Shown: one piece after another, positions 23,874 to 31,470 of the stretch
Layout of the letters: every line of letters begins with the position of its first letter
How positions within the stretch are numbered: position 1 is the first letter of the stretch
Assembly (NCBI GenBank): GCA_034412795.1
Contig: DAOUMD010000283.1
Span: 12,818-76,817, forward strand
Source of the DNA: JAUVPY01 sp034412795
GTDB lineage: Bacteria; Chloroflexota; Anaerolineae; 4572-78; NAK82
Reading direction: 5' to 3'
DNA length: 64,000 nt
Program-made: the position numbers and the translations under genes
The notes under the pieces: model-generated
Told to the model about the DNA's origin: nothing
Database searches by the model: none
What the model saw: the letters and a program-made list of their open reading frames with translations, nothing else

Positions 23874-24541
23874 GCGTACACCGGCAATGTCTTCCAGCTT
23901 CGCACGTTGTAGTAAAACTGGAAGGGATACCGCCAGCCGTTTAGATACGCCACCAGCAACCCCGCGATGTGGCCGGCGATGATCATCGAATTGAACATGG
24001 TGGCTCTGGCCGTGCAGGGCAGATCCTCTGCTTCGCCGGCCAGGCTCTCTTCGTACCTGGCCACCGGCTCCTCGCTCATCATATCGACGCAGTAAATGTC
24101 CATACTGGTGATGGCCATACGACCGTCGATCAAGAACAAGGTGTCCATGCTCTCCTGGACCTGCTCCCAGATGGCACGTCGTGCATCCAGGGAGTCCACC
24201 GCCGAGATGACGATCTCGCCCAGGGGTTGATCGACGAACTTCTCGTGCTTGTTGGTGATGGTGATGCCGGCCAGGTCGTGGACTAGGTGGAAGAGGGCCG
24301 TGGTTTTTTTCCAGGCCAGTGTGTCTTGATTCCCGACCCATAGCGGGAGCAACTGGTTGGGCAGGTTGTGTTCCTCCACCGTGTCGAAGTCGTAGACGGT
24401 GATGTTCTCAAACCCCGTCTTGGCCAGGGCGATCACCGTCGCCGCGCCGATCCCACCCGCGCCGATCACGGTGATCGGCTTATCCTTGAACTGGGATGGG
24501 TCGGCGATGTCTAGTTGGCGTAAGAAGAATGATTGGTTCAT
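23870..24541 (-). CDS. E1-like ubiquitin-activating enzyme (ThiF/MoeB/HesA family)
   Basis: 223 residues, close to the minimal E1 adenylating domain. Seen: dinucleotide-binding loop ITVIGAGGIGAA (residues 23-34), acidic strand end VYDFDTVEEHNLPNQ (D51, D53, the Asn-Gln adenylation region), K79 in AWKKT, and ISAVDSLDAR with the metal-binding Asp (D116). C176 in EDLPCTARAT is the candidate thioester cysteine. E1 proteins adenylate the C-terminal Gly of a ubiquitin-like protein and pass it to an E2. The remaining components are encoded at 26967-29803 on the same strand, across an inserted moron. Confidence 0.88.
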   Translation of the reverse strand: MNQSFFLRQLDIADPSQFKDKPITVIGAGGIGAATVIALAKTGFENITVYDFDTVEEHNLPNQLLPLWVGNQDTLAWKKTTALFHLVHDLAGITITNKHEKFVDQPLGEIVISAVDSLDARRAIWEQVQESMDTLFLIDGRMAITSMDIYCVDMMSEEPVARYEESLAGEAEDLPCTARATMFNSMIIAGHIAGLLVAYLNGWRYPFQFYYNVRSWKTLPVYA

Positions 24542-24621
24542 ATTTCACCTCTATTGTGATTTTGATTGTTGCCCACCTCGCAGAGGTTTTAACCGTGGGG
24601 CTCTAGCGAGCGAACACACTG

Positions 24622-24650
24622 TTGAAAGCGAGGGTGGAATGTGGTATACT
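24622..24650 (+). promoter_or_regulatory. Promoter of the pentapeptide moron
   Basis: TTGAAA (24622-24627), 17 bases, TATACT (24645-24650) with the phage-type core TGTGGTATACT. It gives the moron transcription independent of the surrounding minus-strand operon. Confidence 0.75.
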
Positions 24651-24683
24651 TGAATATATGCGACAGCCTGTGGAGGTGCGAGC

Positions 24684-25709
24684 ATGGCCAACGAGGAACA
24701 TCTCAAGATACTTATGGAGGGAGTCAAGTCTTGGAATCGGTGGCGGGAAGAGAATCCTGATGTAGTGCCAGAGCTCAGCGGGATGGACGTCGGCGCGAAG
24801 GACCTCGTCGGCGCGAACTTGAGTGGAGCAAAACTCGGCGGGGCGTACTTGGATGGTGCGAACTTCGCCAGGGTGAACTTCAACGGCGCAGACCTCAGGG
24901 CGGCGCGCCTCAGCGAGGCGAACTTCAGCATGGCGGATCTAATCGGGGCGGACCTTCGCGACGCGCACCTCTGCAGCTCGTACTTCCGCAAGGCGGACCT
25001 TAGCAGGGCGACTCTGTGTGGGGCGAGACTAGAAAGGGCACTGCTGATCGAGACTAACCTCAAAGAGGCGACCCTTACCGGATGTTCAATCTATGGGATT
25101 TCGGCCTGGGAATTGAATTTAGAGGGAGCGTTTCAATCCAATCTGGTCATCTCGCGCCCTGGCGAGCCTATCATCACGGTAGACAACCTAGAAGTTGCCC
25201 AGTTCATCTACTTACTCCTTCACAACGAGAAAATCCGCCACGTCATTGATACTATCACCTCCAAAGTGGTGTTGATTCTGGGCCGCTTCACACCGGAACG
25301 AAAGAAGATTCTGGATGCGATGCGGGAAGAGCTTCGGACGCGTGATTATTTGCCCGTCTTGTTCGACTTCGAGAAACCCAGTAGCCGCGATCTTACAGAG
25401 ACCATCTCAACCCTGGCTCACATGGCTCGGTTCGTTATCGCCGACATCACAGATGCCAAGAGTATCCCACAGGAGTTACAGTGCATTGTCCCCGACCTGC
25501 CATCGGTCCCGGTTCAGCCGTTGATAGCCAGCTCGGACTACGAGTATGGCATGTTCGAGCATTTCAGACGCTTTCCGTGGGTGTTGGACACATACCAATA
25601 CGATAGCCTGGATGAGTTGCTGGACGCCCTCAAGGAAAAAGTAATCGACCCTGCGGAAACGAAGGCAAAAGAGCTAATCAGTATTCCTCCGGCAGCAAAA
25701 ACGTCGTAG
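24684..25709 (+). CDS. Pentapeptide-repeat protein with C-terminal TIR/SEFIR-like domain (moron)
   Basis: 341 residues. Residues ~30-150 are about 20 A(D/N)Lxx pentapeptide repeats (GADLRAARLSEANFSMADLI), which form a right-handed quadrilateral beta-helix. From ~190 a Rossmann-like domain follows (KVVLILGRFTPERKKILDAM, YLPVLFDFEKPSS, MARFVIADITD), found in bacterial pentapeptide proteins and resembling TIR-like or nucleoside-handling effector domains. Opposite strand to its neighbours, own promoter, and its 3' end overlaps the convergent gene by 32 bases: a moron. A defence or superinfection-exclusion role is inferred, not shown. Confidence 0.75.
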   Translation: MANEEHLKILMEGVKSWNRWREENPDVVPELSGMDVGAKDLVGANLSGAKLGGAYLDGANFARVNFNGADLRAARLSEANFSMADLIGADLRDAHLCSSYFRKADLSRATLCGARLERALLIETNLKEATLTGCSIYGISAWELNLEGAFQSNLVISRPGEPIITVDNLEVAQFIYLLLHNEKIRHVIDTITSKVVLILGRFTPERKKILDAMREELRTRDYLPVLFDFEKPSSRDLTETISTLAHMARFVIADITDAKSIPQELQCIVPDLPSVPVQPLIASSDYEYGMFEHFRRFPWVLDTYQYDSLDELLDALKEKVIDPAETKAKELISIPPAAKTS

Positions 25710-25956
25710 CCGATCTGTCGGCCTCGGTGATGATCCACACCTTCACGCCAGTACTCAGCGTGTATGCCGACAGGATGCGAAACCCCTTCTCGACCGAGAA
25801 GTCGTTCTCTTTGGCGTCGTGTTCATCCACCTCTCCCCAGTCGCCTTTCACATGGCGGGCGAGCAGCTCCAGCCCATTCACGCCGGCCAGCTTCATGGCC
25901 TCCAGGGCACCGGGCGTACTCATGATCTGGCCTGGTTTGAATAGTGGCTTACTCAT
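25678..25956 (-). CDS. Small conserved mobile-element protein of unknown function
   Basis: 92 residues. TPGALEAMKLAGVNGLELL, HVKGDWGEVDEHD and VKVWIITEADRSATTFLLP follow a pattern seen in a widespread plasmid and phage small-protein family without assigned function. ATG overlaps the preceding stop as ATGA. Confidence 0.8.
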   Translation of the reverse strand: MSKPLFKPGQIMSTPGALEAMKLAGVNGLELLARHVKGDWGEVDEHDAKENDFSVEKGFRILSAYTLSTGVKVWIITEADRSATTFLLPEEY

Positions 25957-26135
25957 ACGTCCTCCTCTTTGGGACCGGTAATAACGCCTCGGTCTACCAG
26001 GTCATTGTACAAGCCGGTCACCCGCGCCTCTTCCTCTTCATCCTGAACGTCCCAGTCCAGGATCACCACGTCTATCTCGTCCGGCGCGTGGATCTCGACG
26101 ACCTGCCCGCCGCGCACTTCGATGACTACGATCAT
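25953..26135 (-). CDS. Small acidic phage protein
   Basis: 60 residues from ATG 26135 (TGATG overlap; GAGGAGG upstream). Hydrophobic beta strand start (MIVVIEVRGGQVVEI) and a strongly acidic middle (DWDVQDEEEE). No family recognised. Confidence 0.7.
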   Translation of the reverse strand: MIVVIEVRGGQVVEIHAPDEIDVVILDWDVQDEEEEARVTGLYNDLVDRGVITGPKEEDV

Positions 26136-26515
26136 CACACGTCCTCCTCGAACATCAAGTAGCAGTGGAACTTGCGGTCGCTGTCGTGAAAGTCCACCAC
26201 GATGTAAGCGTGGTCGCGGTTGATGTTGTTGACCAGGCCCGTTTCCTTGGCCAGGCGCAGAGCATCATCCACCATAGCCTCCTGGGCAGTCTGGTCATTC
26301 AGCCGCCAGGTAGAAACGGTGACTGGATCGTACACTGCGATCTCGACCCCACTGATCTCTGCGCTCAGTTCATGGACACTGACTATCGCGTCGATCCTGG
26401 TCGGGATACCTTGCACCATCCCGCGAGAGTAATCTCTCGTGAACACATTGATGGGGGCATCGCTGATTGCTTCCTTGATCTTGCCGTCGTCCACAATGAT
26501 GAGTATGTTGTTCAT
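26135..26515 (-). CDS. Phage protein of unknown function
   Basis: 126 residues from ATG 26515 (AGGAGG nine bases upstream). An in-frame ATG at 26605, directly after the previous stop, would add 30 basic residues. Alternating strands and helices (NNILIIVDDGKIKEAI, HAYIVVDFHDSDRKF); no motif recognised. Part of the operon holding the conjugation genes. Confidence 0.68.
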   Translation of the reverse strand: MNNILIIVDDGKIKEAISDAPINVFTRDYSRGMVQGIPTRIDAIVSVHELSAEISGVEIAVYDPVTVSTWRLNDQTAQEAMVDDALRLAKETGLVNNINRDHAYIVVDFHDSDRKFHCYLMFEEDV

Positions 26516-26605
26516 TTCTGATCCTCCTGATCGCTTCAAGAGTTTTCTTGCGCTTAACTTGGAGCGATTCCACCTGTCGGCGGTAGGCCATTCGGCCAGC
26601 TCCAT

Positions 26606-26905
26606 TCAAGCATCATCGATGAGTTTCCTTTCGGCGTCGAGGATGTCGGCTTCCATGATGGCGAAACAGTTCGTGTTCAAAGGACAACTGGCGCAGAACG
26701 CGCTGTCTACCAGGCTGTCCGGCTCCTGCCGGCACACGAACTCGTCGGGGTCTTCGTAGGGACCCAGTTTGCTCTCGATGGCCATCATCCAGGTGAGACT
26801 CTCGATGTAGTCGTCGTCCGGGGGGATTCCGAGTTGGGCTCTTTCGTGCTCTTGCAGCCAGTCGCCTTCGAGCCTCCTCCAGGCGCTTTGTTCCCACTCG
26901 TCCAT
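26606..26905 (-). CDS. Four-cysteine protein (possible Fe-S or zinc site)
   Basis: About 99 residues from ATG 26905; a GTG at 26935 directly behind AAGAGGAGG is the alternative, so the start is uncertain. The C-terminal half has VCRQEP...FCASCPLNTNC, a C-x15-C-x2-C-x5-C spacing reminiscent of WhiB-like or Cas4-type clusters. It follows the JAMM gene by ~60 bases. Confidence 0.6.
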   Translation of the reverse strand: MDEWEQSAWRRLEGDWLQEHERAQLGIPPDDDYIESLTWMMAIESKLGPYEDPDEFVCRQEPDSLVDSAFCASCPLNTNCFAIMEADILDAERKLIDDA

Positions 26906-26966
26906 CCACTCGAAAGGGTCAGGCTGAACCTGCACCCTCCTCTTCCACGACGGGGTCGGGACTCCA

Positions 26967-27323
26967 TTATTCCGCGTAGAGGGTTGTGCAATCCTCGCAG
27001 ATACCGTCCTCCTCCACGTCGGCTTCGGGGCATTCATCGTCGCAAAACCCACCGAGGTCGCGGCGCTGCTCAAGCAGCTCCAGGACCTCGGCCTTGGCCT
27101 CCTCTGCTACCTCTCGCAAGTCTGGCGCCATAACCTGGACCGGGATGCGGTCCACGTAAGCATTGTCTCCCTCGTCAGGGCCACTGCGATCCCAGCGAGC
27201 ACGAATGCCAGACGGGGTGAGGACGAAAGCAAAGGTCTGGAGTACTTCCGGCAAGCCCAGCTCATGGACCCGTTGACGCAATGTGTTCACGTCGATGCTT
27301 GACCAGTTGGTGATAGGATGCTT
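26967..27323 (-). CDS. JAMM/JAB-domain peptidase, exon 2
   Basis: 118 codons that complete the JAMM gene interrupted by the group I intron. The exon opens with KHPITNWSSID: joined to the exon 1 end WWH it gives H-K-H-P-x4-S-x-x-D, the zinc and active-site signature of JAMM deubiquitinase-like peptidases (H143, H145, S151, D154 of the spliced protein). The C-terminal tail holds a possible zinc knot (FCDDEC and ICEDC). Read alone this frame has no credible start, which supports splicing. Confidence 0.82.
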   Translation of the reverse strand, partial: KHPITNWSSIDVNTLRQRVHELGLPEVLQTFAFVLTPSGIRARWDRSGPDEGDNAYVDRIPVQVMAPDLREVAEEAKAEVLELLEQRRDLGGFCDDECPEADVEEDGICEDCTTLYAE

Positions 27324-28250
27324 CGATCTGTTACTTTTGTGACCATCCAACAGGATGGCGGGTGGTCATTTCTGCCACCTCTGCATCTTTGTGAGTCTTG
27401 GAAAGTACGATGCAGTCCAGACTATGCCATCATCTCAAAGAGATGCCCCTTGGTAGTCGTTACGGGCTTCCCTTGCGGGCTGTCCCTCGGCGTTACCCTC
27501 TCCAGGGCTTTCACCGATATTCAGGGTTTTTCCTGGTGTGTCACCACACCAGGGCACTGTATGCTTTATCGTGTTTGTGTTGCATGTAGAGGGTGGCGTT
27601 TTGATACAACCACTCTCGCAACGCCAGGGACTCATCCTGGCGACTGGTGTATAGGGCAGGCATTGGTTCTCGTGCTTGGATGCGCGTCTCTACGGGGATC
27701 ATCCCCTGAACATCTTCCAGGAACTCCAGTGTGCCTCGCAGCGACCAGCGAAGTCGCAGCCTGCCATTTGCTAATGAGTTTTCTAACACAGGTCCACCAT
27801 CAGCGTCCATAATCCCGCGAATCAGATGTGGCCATAGCTCCTCTGGAACATGAGGGCTGATCGGTCCCATATCGTATGACTTGTAGCGGGTGATGCCTTT
27901 GGCGATGAAGTCACGAGCCATCTCGGCTGAGTTAAGAAGCAAGCGAACCTTCTGGCCGTCGCTCCACGACGATTTGTTATCGTAGGTTCTCAAGGGCGGC
28001 GGATTGCCTCCCAGTTCCGTGCGAAGTTGCTCCAGAATCTCTGAACCATGCACGAGGTCTATCGCAACCCCGCGTAGTCCATTGTCGTACTTCAGCCAGC
28101 CATCGCACGCTATCAGGCCAAAGAAGTACGCTTTTGCCTCGCTGTCTATCTCGTGAAAAAAGGACCTGTCGTATTGATACTTCCTTGGTGGTGCCATCAC
28201 TACTCCTTTCATGGCCCCACACACCAGTCTCAAGCACAACAAGCTCTTTA
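27324..28250 (-). mobile_element. Group I self-splicing intron (927 bases) in the JAMM gene
   Basis: The 5' exon ends in U and the intron ends in G, as group I rules require. A P1 helix can form between exon GGCAU and a guide GUGCU 13 bases into the intron, with the expected U.G pair at the splice site. Downstream of the endonuclease gene lie the conserved core elements: AACGACTA (27461-27454) and ATAGTC (27425-27420), which pair as P7. Removing the intron restores an uninterrupted JAMM frame across its catalytic HxHP. The class is clear; exact pairings P3-P9 were not modelled. Confidence 0.9.
27541..28197 (-). CDS. LAGLIDADG homing endonuclease encoded in the intron
   Basis: 218 residues from ATG 28197 (AAGGAG five bases upstream). 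Two LAGLIDADG helices are present: YFFGLIACDG (24-33) and LIRGIMDADG (125-134), so it should act as a monomer with two pseudo-symmetric halves. Such enzymes cut intronless alleles near the insertion site, spreading the intron. The gene lies entirely in the intron between P1 and the core. Confidence 0.93.
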   Translation of the reverse strand: MAPPRKYQYDRSFFHEIDSEAKAYFFGLIACDGWLKYDNGLRGVAIDLVHGSEILEQLRTELGGNPPPLRTYDNKSSWSDGQKVRLLLNSAEMARDFIAKGITRYKSYDMGPISPHVPEELWPHLIRGIMDADGGPVLENSLANGRLRLRWSLRGTLEFLEDVQGMIPVETRIQAREPMPALYTSRQDESLALREWLYQNATLYMQHKHDKAYSALVW

Positions 28251-28679
28251 ATGCCACCACGCCAACTGGTTGGCCTTATAGCCCATCGACCGGGCCTTCA
28301 TCATGAGTTGCACTCGAATTTCTTCCGGCATCTCGGTGTAGCCGCCGGTGGATTCCTCGATAGCGCAACCGAGCAGGATGTCTTCGATCACGAAGGTGCA
28401 AGGTTCGTCGGGATCGGCCTCGACCGGCTCGGCCAGCAGGGCATAGCCGGATAGTTCCAGGCCGCCCGAATTCTTGTGCCAGGTCTCCAGCTTGACCATC
28501 GCCTTCGGATCAATCAGGACTTCCCAATGGTTCGGAGTCTCAAGCTGCTCGCCACGCGGCCAGCCGGCCATGGTGCGAGACTCTCTTACTTCTGGTTCCA
28601 ACGTGAGAACTTGTTCGGGCTCTGCCAAAAGGCTGGTCCCGTTGGTTCTATGAAACCATCTACGCCAAAGGTTTTTCAT
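28251..28679 (-). CDS. JAMM/JAB-domain peptidase, exon 1
   Basis: 143 codons from ATG 28679 (AAGGAGG upstream), ending WWH at the intron. After ~50 variable residues the JAB fold starts (HWEVLIDPKAMVKLETW); E75 in GGLELSGYALL matches the catalytic Glu before the first His pair. An in-frame TAA just inside the intron would give a truncated, inactive protein without splicing. JAMM peptidases trim or remove ubiquitin-like tags; here it can expose the Gly-Gly of the neighbouring Ubl. The start overlaps the E2-like gene by 20 bases. Confidence 0.85.
28595..28610. promoter_or_regulatory. Dispersed palindrome GTTCYNACGTNRGAAC, copy 1
   Basis: GTTCCAACGTGAGAAC inside the JAMM exon 1 coding region (encodes VLTLEP). 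Confidence 0.75.
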
Positions 28680-29394
28680 TTCGATAACCTCCTTCGTTAA
28701 AACGACCCAACTGCATCAGGGGCGAGCCTGGGTCGTAGATCGCTAAGTATTTCAAGAAGGCACCAACCAGCGACCCGTAGTCGTGGCGCTCCAGCATCTT
28801 CTTGAAGATGGGGCCGAACGTGCCGAGACATCCGTAGCCCATCCAATGCGGGTGGGGGCCTTGCTCCTGGATATAATCCCGTCGTCTCAAGAAGAACGCG
28901 CTGGACGGGGCGCTTCGCGTCGGGTCGAACCACACGTCGTATGTTCCCAGCACAACCTTGCGGATAATGACGGGCGCGGTGATGAATACTGCGCACGGCC
29001 TGCCCAGGCGCTCCTTGATCTCCACGGCACGCAGGCCACGGATCAAACTCAGCATAAGCACTTCGTTCCTGGCCTTGCTTACCAGGCGCTCTTGTTGGAC
29101 CCCGGCCTGTCGTTCGAGTTCCTCAAGGTCCGCCTGGAACTTCTTCAGTCGGCGTTTCTGGACCGGGGAGATGAAGTTGAGGCTCTCGATCTGCTTGATC
29201 TCGCGCTCCAGGGCTTGCATCTGGCGACCGACTTCTCCCATGTCGCCGCGTATGCCAACCATGAACAACTTGGTTAGCTCGTGCTGCAAATCGTTGTTGA
29301 TCCAGGGCACCACCGGCGGGAAATGCAATTCATCCTGGTCATTGATGTACTTGCCGATGATCCACGTCTGTCTTGTTTTCTTGGTGATCCTCAT
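28660..29394 (-). CDS. E2-like ubiquitin-conjugating protein
   Basis: 244 residues from ATG 29394 (AAGGAGG six bases upstream; an in-frame TTG sits inside the spacer). Residues ~55-107 are a coiled coil; the C-terminal ~120 residues resemble the bacterial E2/UBC fold: strands FITAPVIIRKVVLGTYDVWFD, then GPHPHWMGYGCLGTFG (H181, H183, candidate thiol C189) and two final helices ending in a YDPGSP segment. The HPH...CLG arrangement is that of prokaryotic E2-like proteins that accompany E1, JAB and Ubl genes. It stands between the Ubl and JAMM genes. Confidence 0.78.
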   Translation of the reverse strand: MRITKKTRQTWIIGKYINDQDELHFPPVVPWINNDLQHELTKLFMVGIRGDMGEVGRQMQALEREIKQIESLNFISPVQKRRLKKFQADLEELERQAGVQQERLVSKARNEVLMLSLIRGLRAVEIKERLGRPCAVFITAPVIIRKVVLGTYDVWFDPTRSAPSSAFFLRRRDYIQEQGPHPHWMGYGCLGTFGPIFKKMLERHDYGSLVGAFLKYLAIYDPGSPLMQLGRFNEGGYRNEKPLA

Positions 29395-29410
29395 AGCCAA
29401 CCTCCTTCAC

Positions 29411-29442
29411 GAAAAGAGGAGGGACTAACGTCCCCCCTCTTT
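29411..29442. terminator. Hairpin between the Ubl and E2-like genes
   Basis: AAAGAGGAGGGAC, loop TAAC, GTCCCCCCTCTTT with one bulge. No long U-tract; it may tune expression of E2/JAMM relative to the Ubl by attenuation or RNA processing. Confidence 0.5.
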
Positions 29443-29455
29443 CGCGTATTCGGTT

Positions 29456-29803
29456 CTAGCGACCGCCGGCCAGCTTGCCGACGATGTAGACGCTCTCGCC
29501 AGCCTGGACCACGTGATCGGGGCCGACCAGGTTGCCGTCGAGGTAGAACTTCGTCTCCCCCCTGGCTTCCAGGTCCATAGCGCCCAACATGCGCAGGATG
29601 GTGACGGCGCCACCACGCTCGGCCAGCAAAGCGACGTTCACGTAGCGCTCGCCGAAGGAGTCGTGGATGATGGCCGCGTAGTTGTCCTGGTCCACCGGCT
29701 CCTCGTACTCGACCAGTGATGGGCCGGTGACGGGCAAGGTGAACTCGCCGTCGTCTTGTGTGTCGAAGAGTTCCTCTTCTTCGTTGTACAGTTCGTCGTC
29801 CAT
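29456..29803 (-). CDS. Ubiquitin-like (beta-grasp, ThiS/MoaD-type) modifier ending in GGR
   Basis: 115 residues; AGGAGGG precedes the ATG. Residues 1-40 are acidic and probably flexible; 52-115 read as a beta-grasp domain (YVNVALLAERGG, then TKFYLDGNLVGPDHVVQAGE and SVYIVGK). It ends LAGGR: the Gly-Gly of ubiquitin-like modifiers at 113-114 followed by one extra Arg, which a JAMM peptidase would have to remove before E1 activation. Adjacent E2, JAMM and E1 genes support the assignment. Target proteins are unknown. Confidence 0.8.
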   Translation of the reverse strand: MDDELYNEEEELFDTQDDGEFTLPVTGPSLVEYEEPVDQDNYAAIIHDSFGERYVNVALLAERGGAVTILRMLGAMDLEARGETKFYLDGNLVGPDHVVQAGESVYIVGKLAGGR

Positions 29804-29835
29804 GGGTATTCCCTCCTGGAAATATGGATTTGATA

Positions 29836-30165
29836 TTAACCTTCACCCACCGCCTCAGCGGTACTATCCGCCTCTGGCAATGGGATCGAGCGCAGTAAAG
29901 ATCGGTAGGGAAGGGCGTTACCTACCTCAGGTAAAGGTGTGCCCCCTTCATACACCTGCATGGCTCCTTCGGGTGTGGGGGCCAGCCAATCGTGGCCGTG
30001 CTCTTCCACGTAACCGGCGCGATTCCGCATCTGGTTTTCGACGATGGCGTGGGCCACGATGAGGCCGTCTCGCTCAGTGTCCACAACAAACGGGCAGTAG
30101 CCGGTCACTTCGTCTGTGCCCGAACGTTTCATGGGCAGGGGTACTACCTGGTATCTATCGCTCAT
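29836..30165 (-). CDS. First gene of the conjugation operon, unknown function
   Basis: 109 residues from ATG 30165 (AAGGAGG upstream). Strand-rich N-terminal part (RYQVVPLPMKRSG, YCPFVVDTERDGLIVAHAI), acidic C-terminus. The last codons (ADSTAEAVGEG) hold an ATAGTA-hairpin element at 29849-29870. It starts the operon that continues with the Ubl gene. Confidence 0.72.
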   Translation of the reverse strand: MSDRYQVVPLPMKRSGTDEVTGYCPFVVDTERDGLIVAHAIVENQMRNRAGYVEEHGHDWLAPTPEGAMQVYEGGTPLPEVGNALPYRSLLRSIPLPEADSTAEAVGEG

Positions 30166-30174
30166 GGCGCCTCC

Positions 30175-30202
30175 TTGATTTTTCAAAAAACTGTGGTATA
30201 AT
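30175..30202 (+). promoter_or_regulatory. Phage-type promoter
   Basis: TTGATT (30175-30180), 16 bases, TATAAT at 30197-30202 with the core TGTGGTATAATAG. It faces the HTH gene at 30234 and is divergent from the conjugation operon. Confidence 0.75.
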
Positions 30203-30233
30203 AGTATTACATATGGTTAGGAGAATTACCACA

Positions 30234-30839
30234 ATGACCCAAGAACTGGCAATTGCTGATTTTGAAATCACGTCACTCGCTCTTCAGTACTGTGGCTTGG
30301 AGCCCACCACGCAGCTCACCATTGCCGAAAAGAATCAGGTGGCTGACGCCGAGAAGTACATTCGGCTGTACTTGATGCGCACCGATCTCGACACGCGTTG
30401 GACCAACGCCCAACAGGCGGCGGCTCTGGGCTGCTCGGTGGCGACGGTCAAGCGCTGGGCATCGGGTGATGAGTTCCAGAAGATCGTTACCTTTATGGCG
30501 CCTCCCAGCCGATCACCGGTGGTGGACACGGCCAAGGAGTACTTGCAGAATGAACTCCTGCCTCTCTCCCTTCGAGAAGCGCACGCGCTACTATCCGACC
30601 CGGAGACGCGTGCTTCCACGAAAGCCAACCTGATCAAAGAGATTTGGAAGGCCGGCATGGCCAATACGGAAGAGGGTAACTTCGACACGCAGCGTCGGGA
30701 TGCCATGACGTGGCTCAGGGAGCAGGGTGTCTCGGTGGGGCAGATCAACGTGATGATCCAGAACAACCAGCTCGCGCCGGCTGAGTACATGGAGAAACTT
30801 CAGGAGGCGTTGCCGGTAGAGGGGGAAGTCGTCGATTAG
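30234..30839 (+). CDS. Helix-turn-helix protein of unknown role
   Basis: 201 residues from ATG 30234, ten bases after AGGAG; an ATG at 30213 is too close to the promoter. A HTH is visible at ~55-80 (WTNAQQAAALGCSVATVKRWASG). The remainder is helical. It is the only plus-strand gene for several kb with its own phage-type promoter, so a regulator is likely; a small terminase-like protein is the alternative. Confidence 0.7.
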   Translation: MTQELAIADFEITSLALQYCGLEPTTQLTIAEKNQVADAEKYIRLYLMRTDLDTRWTNAQQAAALGCSVATVKRWASGDEFQKIVTFMAPPSRSPVVDTAKEYLQNELLPLSLREAHALLSDPETRASTKANLIKEIWKAGMANTEEGNFDTQRRDAMTWLREQGVSVGQINVMIQNNQLAPAEYMEKLQEALPVEGEVVD

Positions 30840-31054
30840 ACGTGGAAGACTATTTCCTCCACGCTCTCAAAATCCAGGCCGGCCAGGTACGATTCTAGTG
30901 CTTGGGCGCGTTGCAGCGGGGTCATGTCTGACCAGTTGCGATGCCGTGGTATCACCTCGCGCAAGATGTCTACTTGCGCGAGGTTGCGTTCCTGGGGATC
31001 GTGCATGATGTGATAGAGTTCTTGCTCCCCGTGGTAGATGGTGTAGATATTCAT
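30836..31054 (-). CDS. Small phage protein of unknown function
   Basis: 72 residues, converging on the HTH gene with a 4-base 3' overlap and coupled by ATGA to the gene before it. No recognised domain. Confidence 0.7.
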   Translation of the reverse strand: MNIYTIYHGEQELYHIMHDPQERNLAQVDILREVIPRHRNWSDMTPLQRAQALESYLAGLDFESVEEIVFHV

Positions 31055-31470
31055 ATCTCACCCAGCCCTTGCCTGTGCAACACTCCCAGGAACTCATTGC
31101 CATCTTCCACCAGGTCCCAATTCTCGATGCCGGTCCAGGTGCGAAGCACATCCCCTTTTGGGCCTACCAGCAGGAGAGTGTGAGTCCCCTCCTCGTGCTG
31201 AGCTTGCTTCAGGGCCTCGACGATTTGCTGGATCGCCCAGCCTTCGTCAGGTAATCCCTGTCGAAACCACATGCGTTCGTAGAGTTTCTGTAGAAGTTGC
31301 TCCGCTATTTGCTTGTGGTTCTGCCCGTCGGCCCGAATCGCGGCTGCGATTACCCGGTCGCGTAAGGCGAGGAGAGCTTCGTCACCACCTTCGTAGTGTC
31401 CCCGCGTGCCGGTCACGTGGTCCTGGATCACGGCAGCTATAGTTTTGAGGTCGTTAGAGCTGAGCATCAT
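31051..31470 (-). CDS. Phage protein of unknown function
   Basis: 139 residues; ATG doublet after AAAGGAG. Helical N-terminal two thirds, then THTLLLVGPKGDVLRTW, a short beta unit. It overlaps the preceding gene by 17 bases. Confidence 0.7.
   Translation of the reverse strand: MMLSSNDLKTIAAVIQDHVTGTRGHYEGGDEALLALRDRVIAAAIRADGQNHKQIAEQLLQKLYERMWFRQGLPDEGWAIQQIVEALKQAQHEEGTHTLLLVGPKGDVLRTWTGIENWDLVEDGNEFLGVLHRQGLGEI

Noticed and set aside
23874..24341. 252-residue frame containing the 96-residue gene
   Set aside because: The upstream part lies over the E1-like gene in another frame and is Arg/Gly/His-rich shadow sequence.
23870..30165. PRTRC plasmid system
   Set aside because: That system also combines ThiF, JAB and a Ubl-like protein, but the Ubl and E2-like sequences here do not show the PRTRC B/C patterns I know and no ParB-like gene is present.
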